NCBI GenBank assembly: GCA_964407425.1 | Contig: CAYOVN010000001.1 | Coordinates: 1-64,000, forward strand | DNA length: 64,000 bases | Direction: 5' to 3' | Origin: JABDNZ01 sp964407425 | GTDB taxonomy: Bacteria; Gemmatimonadota; Gemmatimonadetes; Longimicrobiales; Gaopeijiaceae | Shown: positions 44,244 through 52,706 of the stretch, in pieces | Layout: each line of letters starts with the position of its first letter | Numbering within the stretch: position 1 is the stretch's first letter | Made by a program: the position numbers and the translations under genes | Notes under the pieces: generated by a model | The model's database searches: none | The model's input: the letters and a program-made list of their open reading frames with translations, nothing else | What the model was told of the DNA's origin: nothing

Positions 44244-47114
44244 CTATTCCTCCGAATAGGCCTCGATGGGCGGACAGGCACAGACCAGATTCCGGTCCCC
44301 AAAGGCATTGTTCACCCTGCGTACCGGCGGCCAGAACTTGCTCTCCACGGTCCACGGAGCAGGGAATACTGCCCGGGTCCTGGAGTACGGAAGGTCCCAC
44401 TCATCCCCGGCGGCCATGCGCGACGTGTGGGGAGCACTCTTCAGGAGGTTTTCCTTCGGATCCGCGACCCCGTTCTCAACCTCTGCGATCTCGGCCCGGA
44501 TGCTCGTCATGGCCTGACAGAAACGATCCAGCTCATACTTGGATTCGCTTTCAGTCGGTTCCACCATAAGCGTGCCCGCCACAGGGAACGACTGGGTAGG
44601 TGAGTGGAAGCCATAATCCATGAGCCGCTTCGCCACGTCCTCATCGGTCACGCCGGAGGTCTTCCGCACTGGGCGAAGGTCCAGGATGAACTCGTGGGCT
44701 ACCCTCCCCTTCTCACCGTGATAGAGAATCGGGAAGTGCTCTTCCAGCTTCGTTCCCAGGTAGTTGGCGTTGAGAATTGCTCCTTCGGTGGCCTGTTTCA
44801 GACCATCCGGTCCCAAAAGCCGGATGTAGGACCAGGAAATGGGAAGGATGCTGGGGCTACCCCATGGCCCGGCACTCACGGGCCCGGTGCCCTTTTCGCC
44901 ACCGACCTTCACCACAGGGTGACCGGGCAGGAAGGGAGCAAGAGCATCGTTACAGCAAATGGGGCCCATCCCCGGACCACCACCACCGTGGGGGATGGCG
45001 AAGGTCTTGTGGAGGTTCAGATGGCAGACGTCAGCCCCGAAGTCCCCAGGCCGTGAAAGGCCAACCATGGCATTCATGTTTGCCCCATCCAGATATACCA
45101 TCCCGCCATGCTCATGGATGATATCGTTGATTTCTTTGATGCGTGACTCAAAAACCCCATGGGTGGAGGGGTAGGTGATCATGGCCGCCGCCAACGTCCC
45201 GGCGTATTCCTGCGCCTTGGCCCGGAGGTCGTCCACGTCGATGTTCCCCATCTCATCCGTCTTTACCACGACGACCTTCATCCCGGCCATGACAGCGGAG
45301 GCTGGGTTGGTCCCGTGGGCCGAAGCCGGAATCAGACAAACATCCCGGTGGGCGTCGCCCCGATCCAGGTGATACGCACGAATTACCAACAGCCCGGTGT
45401 ATTCACCGTTGGCGCCGGAATTGGGCATCATGGACGTGGCAGTGAACCCGGTGATCTCCTCGAGCCAACCCTCCAGGTCGTCGATGATCCTCTTGTAGCC
45501 CCTGGTCTGATCCGCCGGCGCGAAGGGGTGCAGACTGGCGAACTCCGGCCAGGTGATCGGGACCATCTCCGTGGTGGCGTTCAGCTTCATGGTGCACGAC
45601 CCCAGAGAGATCATGCTTGTATTCAGAGAGAGGTCTCTGGCTTCCAGTTTGTGGATATACCGGAGCATCTCCGTTTCGGAGTGGTACCGGTTGAACACCG
45701 GATGTGTGAGATAGTCCGTCGTACGGAGGAAGGCTCCAGGGAGATCAACCGCCTCGCCCTCCGACGCCAACTGCTTCGCCGAGACTTTGCCCTCACCTCC
45801 GAAGACCGCAAACAGGTCGTCCACGTCAGCGGGCAGCACACCTTCGTCCAAAGCGATTCCAACGGTTCCATCGCCGAAATCCCTGAGGTTGATCCCTCGA
45901 CCCAAGGCACCCTGCAGGACATCTGCAACGGTCATCCCCTGGGGCTTGATCCGGATCGTGTCGAAGAAGACTTCGTGTACGATCTCGTGACCCAGACGCT
46001 TGAGACCATTGGCCAGGACACCCGCCAGGTTGTGGATGCGCTCGGCGATGGCCCGAACCCCCTCAGGGCCATGATAGACGGCATACATTCCCGCCATAAT
46101 CGCCAGGAGGACTTGAGCCGTGCAGATATTGGAAGTGGCCTTCTCCCTGCGGATATGTTGCTCCCGAGTCTGAAGGGCCATGCGGAGGGCCGGATTCCCG
46201 TCGACGTCCTGGGAAACCCCGATAATCCGTCCAGGCATCTTCCTCTTGAAGCCCTCGTGTGCGGCCAGGTAGGCAGCGTGAGGACCACCGAATCCCATGG
46301 GGACACCGAAGCGCTGGGTGTTACCTACAGCTGCGTCGGCTCCGAAGTCTCCCGGTGGTTTCAGGAGAGCCAGGCTCATGAGGTCCGCCGCCACGACCAC
46401 GAAGGCACCAACATCGTGAGCCTTGGCCACGAAGCCCTCGTAATCCATCACCTGGCCGCATGTCGTCGGATACGACACCAGCGCCCCGAAAACATCGTCG
46501 TTGAACTCAAAGGTCTCGTGATCCCCTACGATCACCTCGATACCAACCGGTTCCGCCCGGGTCTGCACGACGGCGATGGTCTGGGGGTGGCACATCTCCG
46601 ACACAAAGAAAGTGCTCCGGTTTCCTTTTGCCTCACCCTGGAACAGGGCCATGGCCTCAGCTGCGGCGGTGCCCTCATCCAGGAGGGAGGCGTTTGCGAT
46701 CTCGAGACCGGTCATATCCATGACCATGGTCTGGAAGTTCAACAGGGCCTCCAACCGACCCTGGGAGATCTCGGCCTGGTAGGGCGTATACTGGGTGTAC
46801 CAACCCGGGTTCTCCAGGATATTTCTGGCGATGATTCCGGGGGTCACGGTGTCATGGTACCCCATCCCCAGGTAGGACCGGAAAACCTTGTTCTCCTGGG
46901 CGATGCCTTTGATCTCCTTCAGGAGGAGATGTTCCGGCGTAGCGGCCGGGACATTCAGGGTCCTCGGGAACCGGATCACATCGGGGACGGTGTCCTGAAT
47001 CAGGCCGTCCATGTCCGAGTATCCCAGGAAACCCAGCATCTCCTTTTTCTCGGCTTCGCCGGGCCCGACGTGCCGACGGACGAAATCACTCTTGGGATCT
47101 ATCTTCAGCGACAT
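44244..47114 (-). CDS. gcvP: Glycine dehydrogenase (decarboxylating), GcvP, single-chain
   Basis: 956 residues, the full length of the single-chain P-protein. The start SDFVRRHVGPGEAEKKEMLG is typical. The PLP-binding Lys lies in VCHLNLHKTFAIPHGGGGPG near residue 694; GSCTMKLNATTEM is near 505. It decarboxylates glycine and passes the aminomethyl group to lipoylated GcvH. GcvH is encoded 165 bases upstream on the same strand; GcvT and the L-protein are not in the window. Confidence 0.96.
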   Translation of the reverse strand: MSLKIDPKSDFVRRHVGPGEAEKKEMLGFLGYSDMDGLIQDTVPDVIRFPRTLNVPAATPEHLLLKEIKGIAQENKVFRSYLGMGYHDTVTPGIIARNILENPGWYTQYTPYQAEISQGRLEALLNFQTMVMDMTGLEIANASLLDEGTAAAEAMALFQGEAKGNRSTFFVSEMCHPQTIAVVQTRAEPVGIEVIVGDHETFEFNDDVFGALVSYPTTCGQVMDYEGFVAKAHDVGAFVVVAADLMSLALLKPPGDFGADAAVGNTQRFGVPMGFGGPHAAYLAAHEGFKRKMPGRIIGVSQDVDGNPALRMALQTREQHIRREKATSNICTAQVLLAIMAGMYAVYHGPEGVRAIAERIHNLAGVLANGLKRLGHEIVHEVFFDTIRIKPQGMTVADVLQGALGRGINLRDFGDGTVGIALDEGVLPADVDDLFAVFGGEGKVSAKQLASEGEAVDLPGAFLRTTDYLTHPVFNRYHSETEMLRYIHKLEARDLSLNTSMISLGSCTMKLNATTEMVPITWPEFASLHPFAPADQTRGYKRIIDDLEGWLEEITGFTATSMMPNSGANGEYTGLLVIRAYHLDRGDAHRDVCLIPASAHGTNPASAVMAGMKVVVVKTDEMGNIDVDDLRAKAQEYAGTLAAAMITYPSTHGVFESRIKEINDIIHEHGGMVYLDGANMNAMVGLSRPGDFGADVCHLNLHKTFAIPHGGGGPGMGPICCNDALAPFLPGHPVVKVGGEKGTGPVSAGPWGSPSILPISWSYIRLLGPDGLKQATEGAILNANYLGTKLEEHFPILYHGEKGRVAHEFILDLRPVRKTSGVTDEDVAKRLMDYGFHSPTQSFPVAGTLMVEPTESESKYELDRFCQAMTSIRAEIAEVENGVADPKENLLKSAPHTSRMAAGDEWDLPYSRTRAVFPAPWTVESKFWPPVRRVNNAFGDRNLVCACPPIEAYSEE

Positions 47115-47279
47115 AGTGGAACTTCCAGCTTTCTCGCTGGCTCAGGGATCGGGGCAGGGATTGGCTTCCAGAGCCATATCGGAGCCCCGGGGCCCATGGC
47201 CCCGAGACTCCCTGATCCAGCGCAAGGATGTCAGTGTATCAACGAGAGGGGACGTTCTTCCCACCCTCGGGTGAATCTG

Positions 47280-47669
47280 TCAGCCGTTGACCAGTGCAGT
47301 GTAAGCTACTGCGTCCAGTAGGCCCGAAACCTCGCCGGGGTCCTGGAGCTTGAGCTTGATGATCCAGCCCTCCCCGTAGGGATCGGAGTTCACCACCGCA
47401 GGGTCGTCATCGAGGGCCGCGTTGACATCCACGACCTCGCCCGCCAGGGGGCAAAACAAGTCACTGACTGCTTTCACGGCTTCGATGTTCCCGAAGGGAT
47501 CCATCTTCCCGAATGTGACCCCGACATCGGGCAGTTCGATGTAGACGACATCACCAAGCTCGCCCTGGGCGTAGTCCGTGACCCCAACGAGGTAGACCCC
47601 CTCATCGTCCGTAGCTTTGAGGTACTCGTGCTCTTCAGTGAAAAAGAGGCCTTCAGGAATGTCAGACAT
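47280..47669 (-). CDS. gcvH: Glycine cleavage system H protein
   Basis: 129 residues from ATG 47669, which has a GGAGGA site; the frame runs on for 105 bases upstream but would cross the predicted promoter. The lipoyl attachment Lys is in FGNIEAVKAVSDL. The fold matches the family over its whole length (YLKATDDEGVYLVGVTDYAQ). It shuttles the methylamine group between GcvP, GcvT and the L-protein. First gene of the gcvH-gcvP pair. Confidence 0.94.
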   Translation of the reverse strand: MSDIPEGLFFTEEHEYLKATDDEGVYLVGVTDYAQGELGDVVYIELPDVGVTFGKMDPFGNIEAVKAVSDLFCPLAGEVVDVNAALDDDPAVVNSDPYGEGWIIKLKLQDPGEVSGLLDAVAYTALVNG

Positions 47670-47692
47670 GGTTCCTCCGTTGAATGCTATAT

Positions 47693-47707
47693 GTGCCAGA
47701 CCGGCAC
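47693..47707 (-). promoter_or_regulatory. Inverted repeat at the gcvH transcription start
   Basis: GTGCC-5-GGCAC lies over the predicted start of transcription, between the -10 element and gcvH, a position suitable for a repressor. No regulator can be named. Confidence 0.3.
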
Positions 47708-47735
47708 AATAGAAGCCTTTTTCCGCAAGCGTCAA
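47706..47735 (-). promoter_or_regulatory. Predicted gcvH promoter
   Basis: Minus-strand TTGACG, 18 bases, TATTGT; start near 47699, 30 bases before gcvH. Confidence 0.5.
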
Positions 47736-47934
47736 GGTGCTTTTCCCACACCCGTCCCAAGACCGACCAGCCACTGACCGGACTCGGCTTTCCCAGGCCC
47801 ATGCCCGAGGATAGTTTCCAGGGGTGGGTAATGCATGATTCAGGCCAGAACGGGAGCCCCCCGGGCGGACCGAGACTCCCCTCCCTCACGGGCGGTTCCG
47901 GCAGCTCTCATCACGAACTCCACAGGGTGGAATA

Positions 47935-49104
47935 ATGTCAGACAACAAACGGACCGAACTCGCCCCTGCCCTCAGCATGCTCTCTGAAGAAGAGGAAATG
48001 TTCCGGGAAGCCGTTCGGGATTTCTCCGAGAGTGAGATCGCCCCCCGGGCGACGGAGATGGACCGCAACGAAGCTTTCGACGCCGATCTCATCCCGCAGC
48101 TCTTTGAGCTGGGCCTCATGGGAATCGAGGTTCCCGAGGAAATGGGCGGAGCTGGATCCACCTTCTTTACATCGATTCTGGTGGTGGAAGAGCTCTCTCG
48201 TGTAGATCCTGCGGTGGGTGTGTTGGTCGACGTTCAGAATACCCTTTGCATAAACGCATTCGTCCGCTGGGGATCCGACGCCCAAAGAGAGAAGTTTCTG
48301 CCTCGTCTCGCCTCCGACACGGTGGGAGCCTATGCCCTCTCCGAGGCCGGAAGCGGATCGGACGCTTTCGCCCTGGCATGTCGCGGGGCCCAGGACGGCG
48401 ACGACTGGATTCTGAACGGCCAGAAACTCTGGATCACCAACGGGAACGAAGCGGGGGTCTTCATCGTCTTCGCCAACGTGAATCCCGAAGCCGGGTACAA
48501 GGGCATCACGGCCTTTGTTGTGGAAAAGGACATGGAGGGGTTCACCGTGGGGAAGAAGGAGGACAAGCTCGGCATTCGGGCCTCCTCCACTACCGAACTC
48601 CTCCTGGAAAACGTCCGCGTCCCTCCTGAGAACGTCCTGGGTGAGGTGGGTAAGGGATACAAGGTCGCCATCGAGACCCTGAATGAGGGACGGATCGGAA
48701 TCGGAGCCCAGATGGTCGGGTTGGCCCAGGGTGCTCTGGACCACACCGTGAAGTACGTACAGGAGCGTGAGCAATTCGGCCGTCCCATCGGAGCTTTCCA
48801 GGGGGTACAGTTCCAGATCGCCCAAATGGCCACCGATCTCGAGGCCGCTCGTCTTCTGGTGTACAATGCCGCCCGACTGAAGGATGCCGGCCAGGACTTC
48901 CTCCGTGAAGCGGCTATGGCCAAGCTCTTCTCTTCCCAAGTGGCGGGCCGGGTAGCCTCCACGGCCATCGACCTCTTCGGCGGCTACGGCTTCAGCCGGG
49001 AGGACCCGGGGGAAAAACTGTACCGGGACGCCAAGGTGGGATCCATCTACGAAGGGACCTCAAACATGCAACTCCAGACCATCGCGAAAATGCTGATCAA
49101 GTGA
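47935..49104 (+). CDS. Acyl-CoA dehydrogenase
   Basis: 389 residues. The three-part fold is complete: N-terminal helices (DLIPQLFELGLMGIEVPEEM), the FAD loop YALSEAGSGSDAFALACRG, WILNGQKLWITNGNEAG, and the C-terminal helices. The catalytic Glu lies in SIYEGTSNMQLQTIAKML, as in short/branched-chain (butyryl-CoA type) enzymes. It oxidises acyl-CoA to the 2-enoyl form and passes electrons to ETF. A GGTGGA site precedes ATG 47935. Chain-length preference is not deducible. Confidence 0.93.
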   Translation: MSDNKRTELAPALSMLSEEEEMFREAVRDFSESEIAPRATEMDRNEAFDADLIPQLFELGLMGIEVPEEMGGAGSTFFTSILVVEELSRVDPAVGVLVDVQNTLCINAFVRWGSDAQREKFLPRLASDTVGAYALSEAGSGSDAFALACRGAQDGDDWILNGQKLWITNGNEAGVFIVFANVNPEAGYKGITAFVVEKDMEGFTVGKKEDKLGIRASSTTELLLENVRVPPENVLGEVGKGYKVAIETLNEGRIGIGAQMVGLAQGALDHTVKYVQEREQFGRPIGAFQGVQFQIAQMATDLEAARLLVYNAARLKDAGQDFLREAAMAKLFSSQVAGRVASTAIDLFGGYGFSREDPGEKLYRDAKVGSIYEGTSNMQLQTIAKMLIK

Positions 49105-49215
49105 TGACGCTTCTCAAGAGACGTCTGGATCGCCATCTTTGTCGTCCCTGCCGAAGCCCGGAGCCTCGGGCCTCGGCGGGGGCCTCAAACCTCTCGGACG
49201 GAAGGACAGGTAGGC

Positions 49216-49398
49216 ATGTTTGGGCTTGGTGTCGGCGAGATCTTCCTGGTGGTCGCCCTCCTAGTACTCCTCTTCGGGGCGAAGCGTATTCCCCTGATCG
49301 CCAAGGGCTTGGGGGAGGGAATCAGAAATTTCCGGACATCCGTCAAAGACGGATCGGAGGAGAGGGACCAACTGGAAAGCGGATCCGACGAGGACTGA
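49216..49398 (+). CDS. tatA: Twin-arginine translocase subunit TatA/TatE
   Basis: 60 residues. One N-terminal membrane helix with the start GLGVGEIFLVVALLVLLFGA, followed by the hinge KRIPLIAKGLGEGIRNFR and an acidic tail, exactly the TatA plan. It forms the pore through which folded proteins with twin-arginine signals pass; ActB, encoded in this window, has such a signal. No tatB or tatC is nearby. Confidence 0.92.
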   Translation: MFGLGVGEIFLVVALLVLLFGAKRIPLIAKGLGEGIRNFRTSVKDGSEERDQLESGSDED

Positions 49399-49416
49399 CC
49401 TACCCATTCTCCCTAA

Positions 49417-50232
49417 ATGAGCACTTCACTCCTCGACAATGTGGTCGTGGTTCTGAACGAACCACAGAACCTGGTGAACATCGCCGGAGTGGTCAGGGCT
49501 ATGAAGAACATGGGCCTGAGCCGCCTTCGACTGGTACAGCCCGCCGAGTTCGACGCCTGGCGTATCGGAGGGATTGCCCACCGAAGCAGTGACGTGGTGG
49601 AACAGGCTCAGATTTTCGATTCTCTCCCCGAGGCGCTGGCGGACACAGTCTTTGTCGTAGGAACCACCGCCCGGTCGAGGACGGCCCAGAGAAATTACGT
49701 ACGACCTCGGGAGATAGCCCCGACCGTCGTGAAGCACGCTCAAGAGAACCTGGTGGCCCTGCTTTTCGGGAGGGAAGATCGAGGGCTGGGGAACGAGGCC
49801 CTCGATCTGTGTCACGCCGCAGCCGTCATCCCCACCAACCCGGACTATTCAAGCATCAATCTGGCCCAGGCCGTGCTCCTCCTGAGCTACGAAATCTTCC
49901 TCGCCCGGGGGGAGGAAGAGGGCCCTCTCCCCAGAGGCCGACGGGCCACTCGGCCAGCCACGGTGGAAGAGTTGGAGAATACCTACGCCGCGTTGGAGGC
50001 GGGCCTTCACAGGATCGAGTTCTACAAAGCTCGGGAGCCGTCTGCCATCATGAGAACCCTCCGGACCGTCTTTTCCCGGGCCGAACCGGACTTACAGGAG
50101 GTTGGCCTCCTGAGAGCCATCGGGTTCGAGATGCTCAAGTACTTTGACCGGAACTCCTCTGCAAGTTCCCCCTCCGACCCCCAAGAAGCTGCCCCGGAAG
50201 GTGGGGCTGAAGGCAACCAGGACCCGGCTTGA
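49417..50232 (+). CDS. RNA methyltransferase, TrmJ/TrmH (SPOUT) family
   Basis: 271 residues. The SPOUT knot motifs are VLNEPQNLVNIAGVVRAMKN near residue 11, ALLFGREDRGLGNEALDLCH near 110 and IPTNPDYSSINLAQAVLLLS near 135. The C-terminal helical tail is like that of TrmJ, which methylates the 2'-O of tRNA position 32. The residual C-terminal 25 residues are low-complexity. It follows tatA by 18 bases. Confidence 0.88.
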   Translation: MSTSLLDNVVVVLNEPQNLVNIAGVVRAMKNMGLSRLRLVQPAEFDAWRIGGIAHRSSDVVEQAQIFDSLPEALADTVFVVGTTARSRTAQRNYVRPREIAPTVVKHAQENLVALLFGREDRGLGNEALDLCHAAAVIPTNPDYSSINLAQAVLLLSYEIFLARGEEEGPLPRGRRATRPATVEELENTYAALEAGLHRIEFYKAREPSAIMRTLRTVFSRAEPDLQEVGLLRAIGFEMLKYFDRNSSASSPSDPQEAAPEGGAEGNQDPA

Positions 50233-50255
50233 TCCAGACCCCCGGCAGGAAACTG

Positions 50256-50285
50256 TTGTTTACATCACTGGCCGAGGCCTATCTT
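50256..50285 (+). promoter_or_regulatory. Predicted promoter for the diguanylate cyclase gene
   Basis: TTGTTT, 18 bases, TATCTT; start near 50292, about 40 bases before ATG 50333. The -10 again has the TANCTT form. Confidence 0.4.
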
Positions 50286-50332
50286 TTTTACATAAGGCGA
50301 CTCGACCAAAAGGACTCCTGACCAGCCTCCCT

Positions 50333-51838
50333 ATGTCCAATCCAGACCCACCTGCCGCCAGCACCGGCCTGGCCGAGCGCTACCGCGTTTTGTTGGACGT
50401 GGGGCACAAGCTCGCCCGAACCATGAGGCCGGACGAACTCTACCGGTCTATTTATAAGGAGACGGCACGGGTTCTGGAGGCATCAGGATTCTACGTCGCC
50501 CTCTACGATCGGGAGCTGGACCGGGCCACCGTGGTCTTTTACGCGGACCAGGGAGTGGAACAGAATGTCGAGATCACCTACCGGGGATCCGACAGCGATG
50601 TGCTGAGGCAGGGGAAGAGCACCATCCTCTCGGACCGGGCTGAAAACCTCTCGCTGATGGTTCTCGGGGAGGAGGGCACGGAGCTGACCCGTTCCGCCAT
50701 CTCCGTTCCCCTTCTGTATGAGGGTCTGGTGATCGGCGCCCTTTCGGCCCAGAGCTACCGACCGGACGCATATACCAACGATGACCTGGAACTCCTTCAG
50801 GCCATCGCCGACCTGGCTGTGGTGGCCATCAACAACTCCAACCACGTCACCGAACTCGAAGCCCGCCGGCGGGAAGCCGAACGGATCGAGGAGATTGGTC
50901 GGGCTGTGGCCGGATCCCTGGATGCAAAAGAAGTTCTCCGTACGGTGAACGATGCGGTCCTGGAACTCCTCCAGGCCGATGCATCCACGGTATGGCTTCT
51001 TGAGGACGGGCAGGCCAAGGTGGCTTCGTCCCTCGGAAAGATCCGCCTGAAGGAGGGGACCCTCTGGCATCTGAACGACGACCTCCATCAAGCGGTGGTC
51101 CGGGATCGAAGGCCCATCGTCGTAGAAGACGTTCCCAATTCCCAGCTCGTCCCGCCTGAGTTGGGCAAGGAACTGCGGGCAGGATCCCTTCTCCTGGTCC
51201 CCCTGGTCCTGGATGACGAGGTCACCGGCGGGCTTTCGGCCAGCAAGGTCGATAAGGAAGCAATCAGCAACCAGGAAGTGGAAATCCTCCTCCGTCTGGC
51301 GAACCAGACGGCCGTGGCCCTGGCCAATGCCCGACTCCACGAGAGCATCAGGGCCCTCTCCCTAACCGACCCACTCACCGACCTCCCGAACCGGCGTCAT
51401 CTGGACCTGCATCTCCGCCGAGAGGTAGCTGCCGCCCGGCGGGGCCGGCACGTTTGCGTAGCCCTCTACGATCTAAACGATTTCAAGCTCCACAATGACC
51501 GGCTGGGTCATGTGGCGGGGGACAAAATCCTCCGATACTTCGGCCGCATCCTCCTGAGTGAAACCCGGGCCATGAACCTGGCGGCCCGGTACGGAGGGGA
51601 CGAATTCATCACCGTTCTCACCGACGTCCCCCGGTCAGGCGCTGAGAGTCACGCCAAACGGGTGGAGCGAAGGGTCGCCGCCCATCCGGAGCTCTCCAAA
51701 TACGGCCTCACGATCAGCTATGGCATTGCTGAATTCGATCCGATCAAGATGTTTGAGGTGGAAGATCTGATTCGCGAAGCCGACACGAACCTGTACCGCG
51801 TCAAGCAGGCGAGACGAGAGGGCAGGAACAACCGCTGA
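50333..51838 (+). CDS. GAF-GAF-GGDEF diguanylate cyclase
   Basis: 501 residues from ATG 50333; the frame is open from 50144, overlapping the previous gene, but the extension has no domain and contains the predicted promoter. Residues 10-165 and 180-320 are two GAF-type sensor domains (YRVLLDVGHKLARTMRPDEL, and EEIGRAVAGSLDAKEVLRTV). Residues 330-501 are a GGDEF domain with DPLTDLPNRRHLD and an intact ARYGGDEFITVL, so it should make cyclic di-GMP. No inhibitory RxxD motif is evident before GGDEF. No membrane segment is visible, so it senses a cytoplasmic ligand. Confidence 0.9.
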   Translation: MSNPDPPAASTGLAERYRVLLDVGHKLARTMRPDELYRSIYKETARVLEASGFYVALYDRELDRATVVFYADQGVEQNVEITYRGSDSDVLRQGKSTILSDRAENLSLMVLGEEGTELTRSAISVPLLYEGLVIGALSAQSYRPDAYTNDDLELLQAIADLAVVAINNSNHVTELEARRREAERIEEIGRAVAGSLDAKEVLRTVNDAVLELLQADASTVWLLEDGQAKVASSLGKIRLKEGTLWHLNDDLHQAVVRDRRPIVVEDVPNSQLVPPELGKELRAGSLLLVPLVLDDEVTGGLSASKVDKEAISNQEVEILLRLANQTAVALANARLHESIRALSLTDPLTDLPNRRHLDLHLRREVAAARRGRHVCVALYDLNDFKLHNDRLGHVAGDKILRYFGRILLSETRAMNLAARYGGDEFITVLTDVPRSGAESHAKRVERRVAAHPELSKYGLTISYGIAEFDPIKMFEVEDLIREADTNLYRVKQARREGRNNR

Positions 51839-51863
51839 GGTCCGGTAACTCCGGAAATTCAAC

Positions 51864-52643
51864 ATGAACATCGGTCACAATGAACTCGGGCGCCTTTTGC
51901 AGGTGGCCCAAGATCTCGCGATTGAAGCAGGTGCCATCACCCTGAAGCACTTCGGGACCGTCCTTGCCTCTGACACGAAAGGGGATGGGACTCCCGTCAC
52001 CGAGGCTGATCGGGCCGCCGAGACTCTGATGAGGGAAAAGATCGGCGCCCAGTTCCCGACCCATGGAATCCTTGGGGAGGAGTTCGGCGAAGCCAACCCT
52101 GGGGCACCCATCCGATGGATCCTGGATCCCATCGACGGCACCCGATCCTTCGTCCGGGGGGTCCCACTCTACGGTGTTCTCATCGGAATCGAGGTCGAAG
52201 GCACACCGGCGGTGGGTGTGGCTCACTTTCCGGCTCTCAACGAGATCGTAGGGGCGGCCCTCGGGCATGGCTGCAGCTGGAACGGTCGGCCGGCTCGGGT
52301 ATCCGAGGTGGACACCCTGCCGGAGGCCGCAGCCCTCACCACGGACCCGGTGGAACTACTTGAAGGGCCGGCGGCGGCCGGGTGGGAAACCCTGGTCCGG
52401 GAAACCTCCCTGGCCCGAACCTGGGGAGACTGCTACGGGCATATCCTGGTCGCTACGGGGCGGGCGGAGATCATGGTGGATCCCATACTCTCCCCCTGGG
52501 ATGCAGCCCCCTTCGTACCCATCCTGACGGAGGCCGGAGGCCGGTTCACGGATCGGGATGGGAATGCCCGTTTCGACGGCGGGTCGGGAATCTCCACCAA
52601 CGGCCTCCTACACGACCAGGTACTGTCCCTCCTTCGAGGTTGA
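51864..52643 (+). CDS. Inositol monophosphatase family protein, HisN-like histidinol phosphatase
   Basis: 259 residues. Metal ligands are in GILGEEFGE (near 70-78), WILDPIDGTRSFVRGVPLYG (near 87-106) and SPWDAAPFVPILTEAGG (near 211). The order WILDPIDGTRSFVRG resembles HisN histidinol-phosphatases and inositol monophosphatases; Ser-Phe-Val is the histidinol-phosphatase-like variant. It removes a phosphate from histidinol-P, inositol-P or a related compound using magnesium. It follows the diguanylate cyclase by 25 bases and ends at a bidirectional terminator. Confidence 0.85.
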   Translation: MNIGHNELGRLLQVAQDLAIEAGAITLKHFGTVLASDTKGDGTPVTEADRAAETLMREKIGAQFPTHGILGEEFGEANPGAPIRWILDPIDGTRSFVRGVPLYGVLIGIEVEGTPAVGVAHFPALNEIVGAALGHGCSWNGRPARVSEVDTLPEAAALTTDPVELLEGPAAAGWETLVRETSLARTWGDCYGHILVATGRAEIMVDPILSPWDAAPFVPILTEAGGRFTDRDGNARFDGGSGISTNGLLHDQVLSLLRG

Positions 52644-52650
52644 AAAAAAG

Positions 52651-52680
52651 GAAAGAGCCGTTCCGTGGAGCGGCTCTTTC
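52651..52680. terminator. Bidirectional terminator between the HisN-like gene and the act operon
   Basis: GAAAGAGCCG with its complement CGGCTCTTTC and a ten-base loop; the plus strand has A-rich sequence before and a T-rich tail, so it serves both convergent transcripts. Confidence 0.75.
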
Positions 52681-52706
52681 GTATTCCCACCCCCCCAGAT
52701 CCCTGC

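Noticed and set aside
47115..47279. Possible glycine riboswitch in front of gcvP
   Set aside because: The conserved GGAGAG and GACAGG-type blocks of the aptamer are absent; the region only has a GC palindrome.
45159..47321. A 720-residue open frame on the plus strand opposite gcvP
   Set aside because: It is the complement of a strongly conserved gene in GC-rich DNA, shows no domain and is rich in His and Gly in shadow-frame fashion. Similar long frames opposite ppdK, maeB, SbcDC-like and hydantoinase genes were dropped for the same reason.
47670..47774. Longer N-terminus for GcvH
   Set aside because: It would cover the predicted promoter; the family starts at the ATG with the GGAGGA site.
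50144..50332. Longer N-terminus for the diguanylate cyclase
   Set aside because: The extension lies inside the methyltransferase gene and the predicted promoter, and adds no domain.
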